From contig DASTYI010000099.1 of the NCBI GenBank assembly GCA_035765045.1, forward strand, positions 1 through 64,000: a DNA stretch of 64,000 nucleotides. Reading direction: 5' to 3'. The position numbers were made by a program, and so were the translations under genes. Under the pieces are notes generated by a model, which was not told where the DNA came from, ran no database searches, and saw only the letters and a program-made list of their open reading frames with translations. This document shows positions 49,851 through 57,977 of the stretch, piece after piece. How positions within the stretch are numbered: the stretch's first letter is position 1; each line of letters starts with the position of its first letter. The DNA is from Iamia sp035765045. Lineage in GTDB: Bacteria; Actinomycetota; Acidimicrobiia; Acidimicrobiales; Iamiaceae.

Positions 49851-52555
49851 TCGTGGAGTGACGGCACCCGGATGGCGACGACGGCGATGTCGTCGGCGGC
49901 CGACTCGGGGTCGCGGAAGTCGTCGACCGCCTTCAGGACCCGGCCGGTGACGTCCGCGGCCGAGGTCAGCCCGGCGGCGCCCTCCAGCGAGGCGATCAGC
50001 CGGCCCTCGCCGAACTGCTCGGGCCCGTCGCGGGCCTCGGTCACGCCATCGGTGTAGAGCACCAGGCTGTCGCCGGGTTCGAGGGCGAGCTCGACCTCCT
50101 GGAGGGGCGGGCTGGGGAGCACGCCGAGCAGCGTGCCGGTGGCCTCGACCCGCTCGACGGTGCCGTCGGCCCGCAGCAGCAGCGGCCGGGGGTGGCCGCC
50201 GCAGGCGACGGCGGCGGTGGCCCGGCCCCGCCCCGGGGTCAGCGACACCAGCACGGCGGTGGCGAAGCGGGTGTCGTCGATCTGGTCGAGGATGGCGTCG
50301 TTGGTGGCGGTGAGGACCGACGCCGGGCCCGCGGAGCCGAGCCCGGGCGCCACCGCCCGCAGCGTGTGGCGGAACAGGCCGGTGACCGCGGCGGCCGCCG
50401 GGCCCTTGCCGCAGACGTCGCCGAGCACGACGTTCCACCCGTCGGAGGTCTCGAAGACGTCGTAGAAGTCGCCCCCGATCTCGATCCCCGCCTCGGCCAC
50501 CCGGTAGTCGGCCCACAGGTCGACGCCGGGGATCTCGGGGAGCGCCGGGGGCAGCAGCGTCTGCTGGAGGGCCCGGGCCACCTCGGTGCGCGAGTCGAAC
50601 AGGGCGGCGGTGTCGATGGCGGTGGCGGCCCGGCTGGCGATGTTCTCCAGCAGGTTCTGGTCGTCGGCGTCGTAGGAGCGGGTGCCCGTGGTGACCAGGG
50701 TGATGCCGCCGAGCACCCGGCCCCGCGACACCAGCGGGGCGACGAGGGCCGAGCGCGGGGCCAGGGCGGTGAGCACGGCCTTGTGCTCCTCGTCGACGGC
50801 GACCGCCTCGAGGTCGGCGACGGTGATGTCCTCCACCCGCTCCGAGCGCCCGGTGCGCATGGCCCGGCGGACGCTCCAGATGCCGTCGCCGCCGGCGTCG
50901 CGCCGCCGGACCCGCATCTCCTCGATCAGCGGGACCTGGCGGGGGTCGATGTGGACGATCGCCATCGTCTCCATCTCGCCGTTCTCGTCGAGGGCGTCGA
51001 GGGTGCACCAGTCGGCGATGCGGGGCACGAGCAGGGCCGCCAGGGTCTCGTGGACGGCCCGCGGGGTCAGCGTGGTGGCCAGGGCGCCGCTGATCTCGGC
51101 CAGCAGCGCCAGCCGCTCCCGCGACGCCTCGGCCGCCAGCCGCGCCGCGTGCTCGCGCTCGAGCAGGCGGAGCTTGACGTCCTCCATGACGTGGCGCTCG
51201 GTGACGTCGGTGGCCACGCCGATCATCCGCAGCGGGGTGCCGTCGCGGGTGGCGACCACCCGGCCCCGGCTCTCGACCCAGCGGACCTCGCCGTTGGGCA
51301 GCCGCATCCGGAACTCGTCCTCGTACTCGGTGCCGTTCTGGGCGGCGCCGACCAGGGCGGCCTGGGCCGCGTCCCGGTCCTCCTCGGCGATGGCGGCGAT
51401 GACGTCGGCGCCGCGCTGGCCGAAGGTGCCCGGCTCCAGCCCGGCGATCGCCTCCATCCGGGGCGACCAGATGACCCGCCCGGTGACGAGGTCCCAGTCC
51501 CACGTGCCCATGCCGCCGGCGTCGAGGGTCAGGTCGAGGCGGGCCAGGCTCTCGCGCTGGCGGCGGGAGGCGAGGCGCTCGTCGGTGACCTCGACGAAGA
51601 TGATCCCGGCGCCGAAGAGGGCGGAGTCGGCCCGGCGGATCGGGAAGGCGCTGACCTGCCAGTAGCGCCGCCGGCCGGGGTCGCCGGTGCGGAGCTCGAC
51701 GGGCTCGCCGGCCCGCGACTCCGTCAGGGCCCGCCGGGCCAGCGGGGTGAGCTCGGCGGCCAGCGCCGGGACCAGCTGGTCGAGGGTCACCAGCGGGGTC
51801 AGGCCGGCGTCGGGGCCGGCGGGGCGGGCCTCGACGGCCACGGCGGCGACGTCGCGGAGGGCCTCGTTGTGGTGGAGCACCCGGAGGTCGGTGTCGACCA
51901 CGACGGTGGCCACCGGGGCGTGGGCCAGGAGCGAGTCGAGGACGGCGCGGACCCGGATCCGCTCGCCCTGCTCGGCCTCGGCCTGGCGGGCCAGCCGGGC
52001 GGTCTCGGCCAGGAGGGCGCACTCGGCGGCCAGGCTCTCCAGGGCGGTGACGACGGCCGGGGTGAAGTGGTCGACGGCGCGCGACATCAGGGCCAGCACG
52101 CCGACGGCCCGGTCCTCGGCGACCAGCGGCAGGAGCACCCCGCTGGCGAAGCCGAGCCGCTGCCAGATGGCCATGACCTCGGGCGTCGGCGCCATCTCGG
52201 CCAGCTCGGCCTCGGTCCGGCGGCGGACGGCGGCCCGCCGGGTGACCAGGGGCTCGGCCATGTCCGGGGTGGTGCGGGGGTCGATGCTGGGGGCGGCCTG
52301 GAGCTGCTCGATCAGCGGGGCGAGGGTCGCGTCGCGGTGGTGGGCGGCGGCCCGCTGGAGGGTGCCGTCGGGCTGGACCAGGTGGATCGTCCCCCAGTCC
52401 GAGAACGACTCGACGACCAGCTCCAGCAGCCGCTGGGTCGAGCCGATGCTGTCGGGCTCGGCGGCGAACGCCATCGCCACCCGGGCTGCGAGCGCGGAGG
52501 GGTCGACCGGGTTGCCTGCGATCGCGTCGCCCTGCGCCTGAGACCCCAGGGCCAC
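49844..52555 (-). CDS. GAF-PAS-PAS-GAF-SpoIIE signalling phosphatase
   Basis: A 903-residue cytoplasmic PP2C-type phosphatase. Order: a GAF domain (about 25-190), PAS 1 (about 205-330, LLAHAPVATVVVDTDLRVLHHN), PAS 2 with PAC (about 345-470, GTWDWDLVTGRVIWSPRMEAIAG ... RVVATRDGTPLRMIGVATDVTER), a second GAF (about 495-655) and SpoIIE (about 670-900, GIEIGGDFYDVF, LGDVCGKGPAAAAVTG, GDSLVLYTDGVTEARD). Such Rsb-type proteins usually switch anti-anti-sigma factors. No HATPase partner is adjacent. TAGTCT lies 6 nt before the GTG start. Confidence 0.95.
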   Translation of the reverse strand: MALGSQAQGDAIAGNPVDPSALAARVAMAFAAEPDSIGSTQRLLELVVESFSDWGTIHLVQPDGTLQRAAAHHRDATLAPLIEQLQAAPSIDPRTTPDMAEPLVTRRAAVRRRTEAELAEMAPTPEVMAIWQRLGFASGVLLPLVAEDRAVGVLALMSRAVDHFTPAVVTALESLAAECALLAETARLARQAEAEQGERIRVRAVLDSLLAHAPVATVVVDTDLRVLHHNEALRDVAAVAVEARPAGPDAGLTPLVTLDQLVPALAAELTPLARRALTESRAGEPVELRTGDPGRRRYWQVSAFPIRRADSALFGAGIIFVEVTDERLASRRQRESLARLDLTLDAGGMGTWDWDLVTGRVIWSPRMEAIAGLEPGTFGQRGADVIAAIAEEDRDAAQAALVGAAQNGTEYEDEFRMRLPNGEVRWVESRGRVVATRDGTPLRMIGVATDVTERHVMEDVKLRLLEREHAARLAAEASRERLALLAEISGALATTLTPRAVHETLAALLVPRIADWCTLDALDENGEMETMAIVHIDPRQVPLIEEMRVRRRDAGGDGIWSVRRAMRTGRSERVEDITVADLEAVAVDEEHKAVLTALAPRSALVAPLVSRGRVLGGITLVTTGTRSYDADDQNLLENIASRAATAIDTAALFDSRTEVARALQQTLLPPALPEIPGVDLWADYRVAEAGIEIGGDFYDVFETSDGWNVVLGDVCGKGPAAAAVTGLFRHTLRAVAPGLGSAGPASVLTATNDAILDQIDDTRFATAVLVSLTPGRGRATAAVACGGHPRPLLLRADGTVERVEATGTLLGVLPSPPLQEVELALEPGDSLVLYTDGVTEARDGPEQFGEGRLIASLEGAAGLTSAADVTGRVLKAVDDFRDPESAADDIAVVAIRVPSLHDQ

Positions 52556-52608
52556 GCACCGAGACTACGCCGTCACGCGCCATCACACGTCGCCTGCGGG
52601 CCCGAGCG

Positions 52609-52645
52609 CGATCGCCGCAAGGTGCCTGGCACCTTGCGGCGGTCG
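52609..52645. repeat. 37-bp near-perfect palindrome between divergent genes
   Basis: Two 18-bp arms pair with one mismatch around a single central T (52627). The core is AAGGTGCC-T-GGCACCTT. It sits 53 nt before the SpoIIE gene and 64 nt before the UbiB gene, in their shared promoter region. GGTGCC/GGCACC palindromes are a common type of REP-like element; an operator is the alternative. Confidence 0.85.
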
Positions 52646-52709
52646 CCCGTCGGTTCGGCGGTGCGCTCCCGGTGGAGCCCGGGCCCGTCGGCGGACCAGA
52701 CTTCGGCCC

Positions 52710-54368
52710 GTGACAGCTGCCACGGAGCCCTCGCCGGACCTGGAGCGGGGCGCCTTCACCGCCCGGGGCCCCTGGGTCGTCCCCGCCGACCTGCCCTGGC
52801 GGGCAGCCGTGCCCGGCGAGCGGGCCCGCATCCGCCGCCGGCTCCCCGACCTGGTCGAGCCGTCGCGGGTGCCGCCCCTCGGCCGCCTGGCCCGGGTCAC
52901 CCGCCACCTCGGCCCCGCCGTCGGGCTGTGGGCCGTCGGCGCCCGCCGGCGGGGCGGCACGGAGTCCCGCGCCGACCTGGCCCGCCGGCTCCGCCTCGCC
53001 GCCGAGGCCCTCGGGCCCACGTACATCAAGCTCGGCCAGATCATCGCCAGCGGCGAGGGCCTCTTCCCCGCCGAGCTGGTCGAGGAGATGAAGCGCTGCC
53101 GCGACCAGGTGCCACCCGAGCGCTTCGCCGTGGTCCGGGCCGCCGTCGAGGAGGACCTCGGGACGCCGCTCGACGCCGTCTTCGCCCGCTTCGACCGCCG
53201 TCCGCTGGCCGCCGCCTCGATCGCCCAGGTCCACGCCGCCGCCCTCCACCCGACCGAGCCCGGCGGCGAGCCGATCGAGGTCGTGGTCAAGGTCCAGCGG
53301 CCCGGCATCGCCGAGCTGGTCGAGGCCGACCTGAAGGTGATGGCGTGGCTGGCGCCCCACTTCGTCGGCCGGATCCCCGTCGCCGCCCTGGCCAACCCGC
53401 CGGCCCTGGTCGAGCTGTTCGGCGAGACGATCACCGAGGAGCTCGACTTCCGCCTGGAGGCCGACAACATGCTCGAGGTGGCACGGGTCTTCGCCCAGCT
53501 CGGCAGCGACGCCTACGTCGTCCCCCGGCCCCACCCCGAGCTGGTCACCCGGCGGGTGATGGTGATGGAGCGGCTGGCCGGGTTCTCCTTCGAGGACGTG
53601 GTCGGGATGCAGGCGGCCGACATCGACACCACCCAGGTCGTGCGGTCGGGGATGATCGGCTTCCTCGAGGGGGCGATGTTCCACGGCATCTTCCACGGCG
53701 ACCTCCACGCCGGGAACCTCTTCGTCCTCCCCGACGGGCGCACCGCCCTGCTCGACTTCGGCATCACCGGCCGGATGGGCGAGGAGCGCCGCCAGGCCTT
53801 CCTCCGGCTGCTGGTCGGCGCCTCGATGAACGACGTCCGGGGCCAGCTGGCCGCCATCCGCGACCTCGGCGCCCTGCCCGCGGACGTCGACCTCGACGCC
53901 GTGATCCGGGACCTGAAGCTCGACGCCCCGGTGGTCGACCCGACGACGATGACCCCCGAGCAGCTGACGGCCGAGATCCAGCAGACGCTCAAGGGCCTCC
54001 TCGGCTACGGGGCCAAGATGCCCAAGGAGCTGATGCTCTTCGTCAAGAACATGGTCTTCCTCGACGGGGCCATCGCCACCCTCGCCCCCGACCTCGACCT
54101 GTTCGCCGAGATCGCCCACATCGCCACCCACTTCGCCACCCGTCACGGCGCCCGGATCGCCACCGAGACCGGCATCGACGAGACGGCCTGGGAGCTCGAC
54201 ATGGGCGGCGTCCGGGCCATGTACGGCGTCGAGGACGGCACCGACGCCCTGACCCACCGCCAGCTCCAGCAGCGCCGCGAGGTCATCGGCCAGCGCCTCG
54301 CCGCCCGCCAGCGCCCCTCCCTCCGCGACCAGCTCAAGAAGCGCCGCGAGTCCCGCCACCGTCGCTGA
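52710..54368 (+). CDS. ABC1/UbiB/ADCK-family atypical kinase
   Basis: A 552-residue protein-kinase-like protein. Hallmarks are the KxGQ helix (YIKLGQIIAS), the Ala-rich loop PLAAASIAQVH, VVVKVQRPG (kinase Lys), EELDFRLEADNM, and HGDLHAGNLFV ... LLDFGITGRM (catalytic and metal Asp). The C-terminus is basic and helical. Family members support isoprenoid quinone or lipid metabolism. Start GTG with CAGACT 7 nt upstream. It ends 20 nt before nucS and may share its transcript. Confidence 0.93.
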   Translation: MTAATEPSPDLERGAFTARGPWVVPADLPWRAAVPGERARIRRRLPDLVEPSRVPPLGRLARVTRHLGPAVGLWAVGARRRGGTESRADLARRLRLAAEALGPTYIKLGQIIASGEGLFPAELVEEMKRCRDQVPPERFAVVRAAVEEDLGTPLDAVFARFDRRPLAAASIAQVHAAALHPTEPGGEPIEVVVKVQRPGIAELVEADLKVMAWLAPHFVGRIPVAALANPPALVELFGETITEELDFRLEADNMLEVARVFAQLGSDAYVVPRPHPELVTRRVMVMERLAGFSFEDVVGMQAADIDTTQVVRSGMIGFLEGAMFHGIFHGDLHAGNLFVLPDGRTALLDFGITGRMGEERRQAFLRLLVGASMNDVRGQLAAIRDLGALPADVDLDAVIRDLKLDAPVVDPTTMTPEQLTAEIQQTLKGLLGYGAKMPKELMLFVKNMVFLDGAIATLAPDLDLFAEIAHIATHFATRHGARIATETGIDETAWELDMGGVRAMYGVEDGTDALTHRQLQQRREVIGQRLAARQRPSLRDQLKKRRESRHRR

Positions 54369-54388
54369 GCCTGCCTACGATCGGCGGG

Positions 54389-55048
54389 ATGCGGCTCGTG
54401 ATCGCCCGGTGCCAGGTCGACTACGCCGGGCGGCTCACCGCCCACCTGCCGATGGCGACCCGGCTGATCATGGTCAAGGCCGACGGCTGCGTCGCCATCC
54501 ACGCCGACGGCGGCGCCTACAAGCCCCTGAACTGGATGAACGCGCCCAACCGGTTGGTCGAGGGCGAGGGGTCGTGGACGGTCACCAACCCCAAGGGCGA
54601 GACGCTGACGATCACCCTCGACGAGGTCCTGAGCGACAGCGAGTGGGCCCTCGGGGTCGACCCCGGGCTCCAGAAGGACGGCGTCGAGGCCCACCTCCAG
54701 GTCCTGCTGGCCGAGCGCCCGCACACCATGGAGGACGGTCTGGTGCTCATCCGCCGCGAGCACATGACCGACATCGGGCCCGTCGACCTGCTGTGCAAGG
54801 CGGCCGACGGCACCACGGTGGCGGTCGAGATCAAGCGCCGGGGCGAGATCGACGGCGTCGAGCAGCTGACCCGCTACGTCGAGTTCCTGCGCCGCGACGC
54901 CCGCCACGGCGAGGTCCGGGGCATGTTCGTGGCCCAGCAGATCAAGCCGCAGGCCAAGGTGCTGGCCGCCGACCGGGGGCTGGCGTGCGTCGAGGTCGAC
55001 TACGACGAGCTGCGGGGCATCGAGTCCAACGTCCTCAAGCTCTTCTGA
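54389..55048 (+). CDS. nucS: Mismatch-specific endonuclease NucS/EndoMS
   Basis: A 219-residue nuclease that starts non-canonical mismatch repair in actinobacteria and archaea lacking MutS/MutL. The N-terminal DNA-binding/dimer domain (1-110) is followed by the catalytic core with Asp133 and Glu147-x-Lys149 (VEIKRRG). The C-terminus VLKLF fits a sliding-clamp-binding tail. The ATG at 54389 has TACGAT 7 nt upstream, so it can also be expressed alone as a leaderless mRNA. The 3' end overlaps the convergent methyltransferase gene by 14 nt. Confidence 0.97.
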   Translation: MRLVIARCQVDYAGRLTAHLPMATRLIMVKADGCVAIHADGGAYKPLNWMNAPNRLVEGEGSWTVTNPKGETLTITLDEVLSDSEWALGVDPGLQKDGVEAHLQVLLAERPHTMEDGLVLIRREHMTDIGPVDLLCKAADGTTVAVEIKRRGEIDGVEQLTRYVEFLRRDARHGEVRGMFVAQQIKPQAKVLAADRGLACVEVDYDELRGIESNVLKLF

Positions 55049-55751
55049 CCCGGGCGGCGAGGACGATGGACACCTCGGCGTAGACCGGCTGCTGCTCGGC
55101 CAGCAAGGCCGACGCCCGGGGCTCGACGACCTCCTCCAGCGCGAAGCCAGCGGCGACCAGGGCGTTGAGGTAGGTGGCGAGGGTCCGGTGGTGCTGGCCG
55201 GCCCGGCGGACGCCCTGGGGGTTCGCCGACCGCCAGAACCGCTCGTCGAGGTAGGCGGGGACGGCGACGGCCCGGCGCCCGTCGGCCAGGGTGGTCGGCC
55301 CGGCGCCCGGCCCGAGGAAGCACGGGTGGGCGATCACGAAGGCGAACCAGCCGCCGGGGCGGAGGACGCGGTGGATCGAGGCGAGGGCGGCGTCGAGGTC
55401 GGGGATGTCCATCAGCGCCAGCTGGCAGGTGACCCCGTCGACCGTGGCCGTCCCGAAGGCGGCGAGCGTCCGGGCGTCGTCGAGGACGTAGGGCGTCGTG
55501 GCGCCGTGGGCCCGGGCCCGGTCGAGCATGGCCGGCGACGCGTCGGTACCGGTCACCGTCGCCCCCGCCGCCGCCAGGGCCCGGGTGGCCAGCCCGGTCC
55601 CGCAGCCGACGTCGAGCACGGCCCGGCCCTCCACCGGCGGGACCAGGGCCAGCAGCGTGGCCAGGGCCGTCTCGTGGGGGCCGCTCCCCCGCTCGACCAG
55701 CTCGTCGTACCAGCCGGCGATGTCCGACCAGGTCGTGCCGCCGTCGTCCAT
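55035..55751 (-). CDS. SAM-dependent class I methyltransferase (238 aa)
   Basis: A Rossmann-fold methyltransferase: DVGCGTGLATRALAAAG (motif I), GTDASPAMLDRAR (Asp that binds the ribose), LALMDIPDLDAAL (motif II region), HRVLRPGGWFAFVI (motif III). The start is ATG at 55751, overlapping the stop of the preceding methyltransferase by 1 nt (TGATG). Substrate unknown. Confidence 0.9.
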   Translation of the reverse strand: MDDGGTTWSDIAGWYDELVERGSGPHETALATLLALVPPVEGRAVLDVGCGTGLATRALAAAGATVTGTDASPAMLDRARAHGATTPYVLDDARTLAAFGTATVDGVTCQLALMDIPDLDAALASIHRVLRPGGWFAFVIAHPCFLGPGAGPTTLADGRRAVAVPAYLDERFWRSANPQGVRRAGQHHRTLATYLNALVAAGFALEEVVEPRASALLAEQQPVYAEVSIVLAARVRRA

Positions 55752-56584
55752 CACGTCTCCTTCCGTCCGATCACGACGTCGGTGTCGCCGGGCCAGTCCC
55801 GGAACCGCCCGGTCGTCGTCCGCCCCTCCAGCAGGCGCCGGAGGTCGGCGACGAAGGCGTCGAGCCGGTCGCCGAACAGGTGGGGCGCGGCGTACGACAT
55901 CGACAGGTAGCCCGAGATCACGCCGTCGACGTCGCGGGTGACGTCCTCCCGGCCCGGCGCCACGACGGTCACCGGCGGGCCGAACCGGGTGCGGGCCAGG
56001 ACCTCCTCGAACCGGCCCCACGGCTCGGTCGGCGTGAACCCCTGGCCCATCCGGCGCCGGGGGCCGAGGTACCGGCGGATCAGGTCCTGGACCTCGTCGT
56101 CGGGGATCGGCGGGTCGCCGGGGCCGGCGGTCCGGGGCCGGACGCCGGCGTCGGGGCCGATCAGCACGATGGCGCCGCCCGGCTCCAACAGGTCGTACAC
56201 CGCCTCGGCCACCGGGGCGCCCGCCGTGCGGTGGAAGGACTGGCCGAACGTCACCGCCCGGAACGGACCCCGCAGCGGCAGCGCCTCGGCCACGGCCCGG
56301 ACCCGGCCGAGCGGCCCGACACCCGACGCGGCGGCGTGGCGACCGGCCTCGACGAGCATGTCGTGGTCGGGCTCCAGCGCCACGACCTGGGCGAAGAGCG
56401 GCGCGAGGGGGACAGCGAGGACACCGGGACCGCTCCCCACGTCGAGCAGCCGGCCCGTCCCGTCGAGCCCCAGCTCCCGCGCCACGATCGCCACCAGGTC
56501 GGCGGCGTACGGCGCCCGCCCCCGCAGGTAGTGCGCCGCCGACCCGGCGAACGTCGTCGGGTCGTACCCCGTCGGATCGGTCAC
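55751..56584 (-). CDS. SAM-dependent class I methyltransferase (277 aa)
   Basis: N-terminal FAGSAAHYLRGRAPYAADL is typical of UbiE/trans-aconitate-like methyltransferases. Motif I is LLDVGSGPGVLAVPLA and the acidic ribose-binding residue lies in VALEPDHDMLVEA. A FGQSFH segment and DLLEPGGAIVLIG follow. It is unlike its neighbour in sequence outside the fold, so this is an operon of two methyltransferases rather than a recent tandem duplication. Starts with GTG at 56584. Substrate unknown. Confidence 0.9.
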   Translation of the reverse strand: MTDPTGYDPTTFAGSAAHYLRGRAPYAADLVAIVARELGLDGTGRLLDVGSGPGVLAVPLAPLFAQVVALEPDHDMLVEAGRHAAASGVGPLGRVRAVAEALPLRGPFRAVTFGQSFHRTAGAPVAEAVYDLLEPGGAIVLIGPDAGVRPRTAGPGDPPIPDDEVQDLIRRYLGPRRRMGQGFTPTEPWGRFEEVLARTRFGPPVTVVAPGREDVTRDVDGVISGYLSMSYAAPHLFGDRLDAFVADLRRLLEGRTTTGRFRDWPGDTDVVIGRKET

Positions 56585-56607
56585 CGCCCCCTCCCCCGGC
56601 TCGACCG

Positions 56608-57750
56608 CTACCGCTCGGCGGCGGCCCGGCGGTAGAGGGCGACGACGTCGTCGACGGTGGTCTCCCAGCGGAAGCGGGCCCGGCGGAGGTGGCCGGCGGC
56701 GACCAGCTCGGCCCGACGGGCCTCGTCGCCGAGCAGGCGGGCCAGGGCCCCGGACAGGGCGTCGACGTCGCCCACGTCGACCAGCTCGGCGGCGTCGCCC
56801 ACCACCTCGGGGATGGCGCCGGCCCGGGTGCTGACCACGGGCACCCCGGCCGCCATCGCCTCCAGCGGGACGAGGCCGAAGCCCTCGTAGACCGAGGGGT
56901 AGGCCACGACGGTGGCGCCCCGCAGGAGGGCGGCCCGCTCGTCGTCGTCGACCCAGCCGAGCCGGACGATGCGGTCGCGGTGACGGGCCTGCCCGACCGC
57001 CTCGGCCAGGGCCTCGACCCCCCAGCCGTCGGGCCCGGCGAGCACCAGGCGGACCTCGGGGTCCTCCCCGGCGACCTGGTCGAACGCCGCCACCAGGCCC
57101 GGGAGGTCCTTGCGGGGCTCGACGGTGCCGACGGCCAGGACGTAGCGCTCGGCGCCGGCGCAGCCCCGGCCGGTGGCGGCGTCGCGCCCGGGCTGGTCGG
57201 GGCCGAGGTCGGGGGCGCCGTTGGCGACGGCGACGACCCGGGCCGGGTCGAGGCCGAGGATGTCGGCCAGCTCGCCGGCGACGAAGCGGCTGGGGGCGTG
57301 GACCCAGGCCCCGCCGGCCACGGCCCGGGCCACCAGGTCGGGGTAGGCGGCCGAGTGGCGGTCGACCAGCTGGGGGTAGCGCCAGGCGGTGAGGTCGTGG
57401 ACGGTCACGACCCGGGCCGCGCCCCGGGCCGGCGGGACCACGAAGTTGGGCCCGTGGACGACGTCGACCGGGCCGGTCCAGCGCTCGATGGCGGGCCGGT
57501 CGCCCCGGCCCCAGGCGGTGCGGAGGGGGCGGGCGGCCATGGCCCGGGTGGCGAGGACGACACCCGAGGGCAGCGAGTGGGCCAGATCGCCCCGGCCCCG
57601 CCAGGTGACGGCGAAGGCGCGGACGGCGACGTCGCTGCGGGCGGCCATCCCGCCGACCAGGTTCTCGGTGAGGGCGCCCACGCCGGTGCGCGGGCCGATC
57701 AGGCTGGTGACGTCGAGCGCGACCGTGAGGAGGGAGCCCGCAGCGACCAT
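56608..57750 (-). CDS. GT4-family glycosyltransferase
   Basis: A 380-residue GT-B glycosyltransferase. The N-terminal half begins LTVALDVTSLIGPRTGVGALTENLV, and the nucleotide-sugar half shows YVLAVGTVEPRKDLPGLV and the E-x7-E motif EGFGLVPLEAMAAGVPVV. The start is ATG at 57750 with TAGGGT 7 nt upstream. Part of the surface-polysaccharide group at 56.6-64 kb. Sugar specificity unknown. Confidence 0.92.
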   Translation of the reverse strand: MVAAGSLLTVALDVTSLIGPRTGVGALTENLVGGMAARSDVAVRAFAVTWRGRGDLAHSLPSGVVLATRAMAARPLRTAWGRGDRPAIERWTGPVDVVHGPNFVVPPARGAARVVTVHDLTAWRYPQLVDRHSAAYPDLVARAVAGGAWVHAPSRFVAGELADILGLDPARVVAVANGAPDLGPDQPGRDAATGRGCAGAERYVLAVGTVEPRKDLPGLVAAFDQVAGEDPEVRLVLAGPDGWGVEALAEAVGQARHRDRIVRLGWVDDDERAALLRGATVVAYPSVYEGFGLVPLEAMAAGVPVVSTRAGAIPEVVGDAAELVDVGDVDALSGALARLLGDEARRAELVAAGHLRRARFRWETTVDDVVALYRRAAAER

Positions 57751-57977
57751 CGCGCGCACCCTAACGAACGACGGGTCGGGCGGTCGGCACCGGGTCCTTC
57801 GACCATCCGCGCCCCGCGCCGGACGTGTGGCTACTCTCGGCGTGGAACTCGTCACCCAACGCGTGTGACTGACAAAGACCCAGGTCAGAGCGTCGCCGGA
57901 ACACGACTGTGACAGTCGTGTAACGCTCTTTGTGGTTGATTACTCACAAGAAGTGGTGGGCGGCCGACCGGTTTCGG
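57751..57977 (+). promoter_or_regulatory. 227-bp lower-GC divergent promoter region before the PGRP amidase
   Basis: This stretch is poorer in G+C than the genes. It holds a 21-bp palindrome ACACGACTGT-g-ACAGTCGTGT (57901-57921), followed by GTAACGCTCTTTGTGG, and a run of TGTGACTGACAAAG upstream. No riboswitch consensus was recognised. It probably carries the regulated promoter of the secreted amidase. Confidence 0.55.
57901..57921. promoter_or_regulatory. 21-bp perfect palindrome upstream of PGRP amidase
   Basis: ACACGACTGT and ACAGTCGTGT are perfect 10-bp arms around one central base, 56 nt before the preferred GTG start. Probable dimeric-repressor operator or short hairpin; its binder is unknown. 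Confidence 0.6.

Noticed and set aside
48000..54359. A single minus-strand open frame of more than 2,100 codons running upstream of cysD
   Set aside because: Only the cysD part is coding. The rest is antisense to cysQ and the UbiB gene and out of frame with the SpoIIE gene; it is open because GC-rich DNA rarely has stops. Its translation is Arg/Gly/Pro-rich and has no domains.
57751..57977. Possible ydaO (c-di-AMP) riboswitch before the PGRP amidase, as seen for other actinobacterial cell-wall hydrolases
   Set aside because: The conserved blocks of that riboswitch are not present. Only a 21-bp palindrome and AT-richer sequence are seen.
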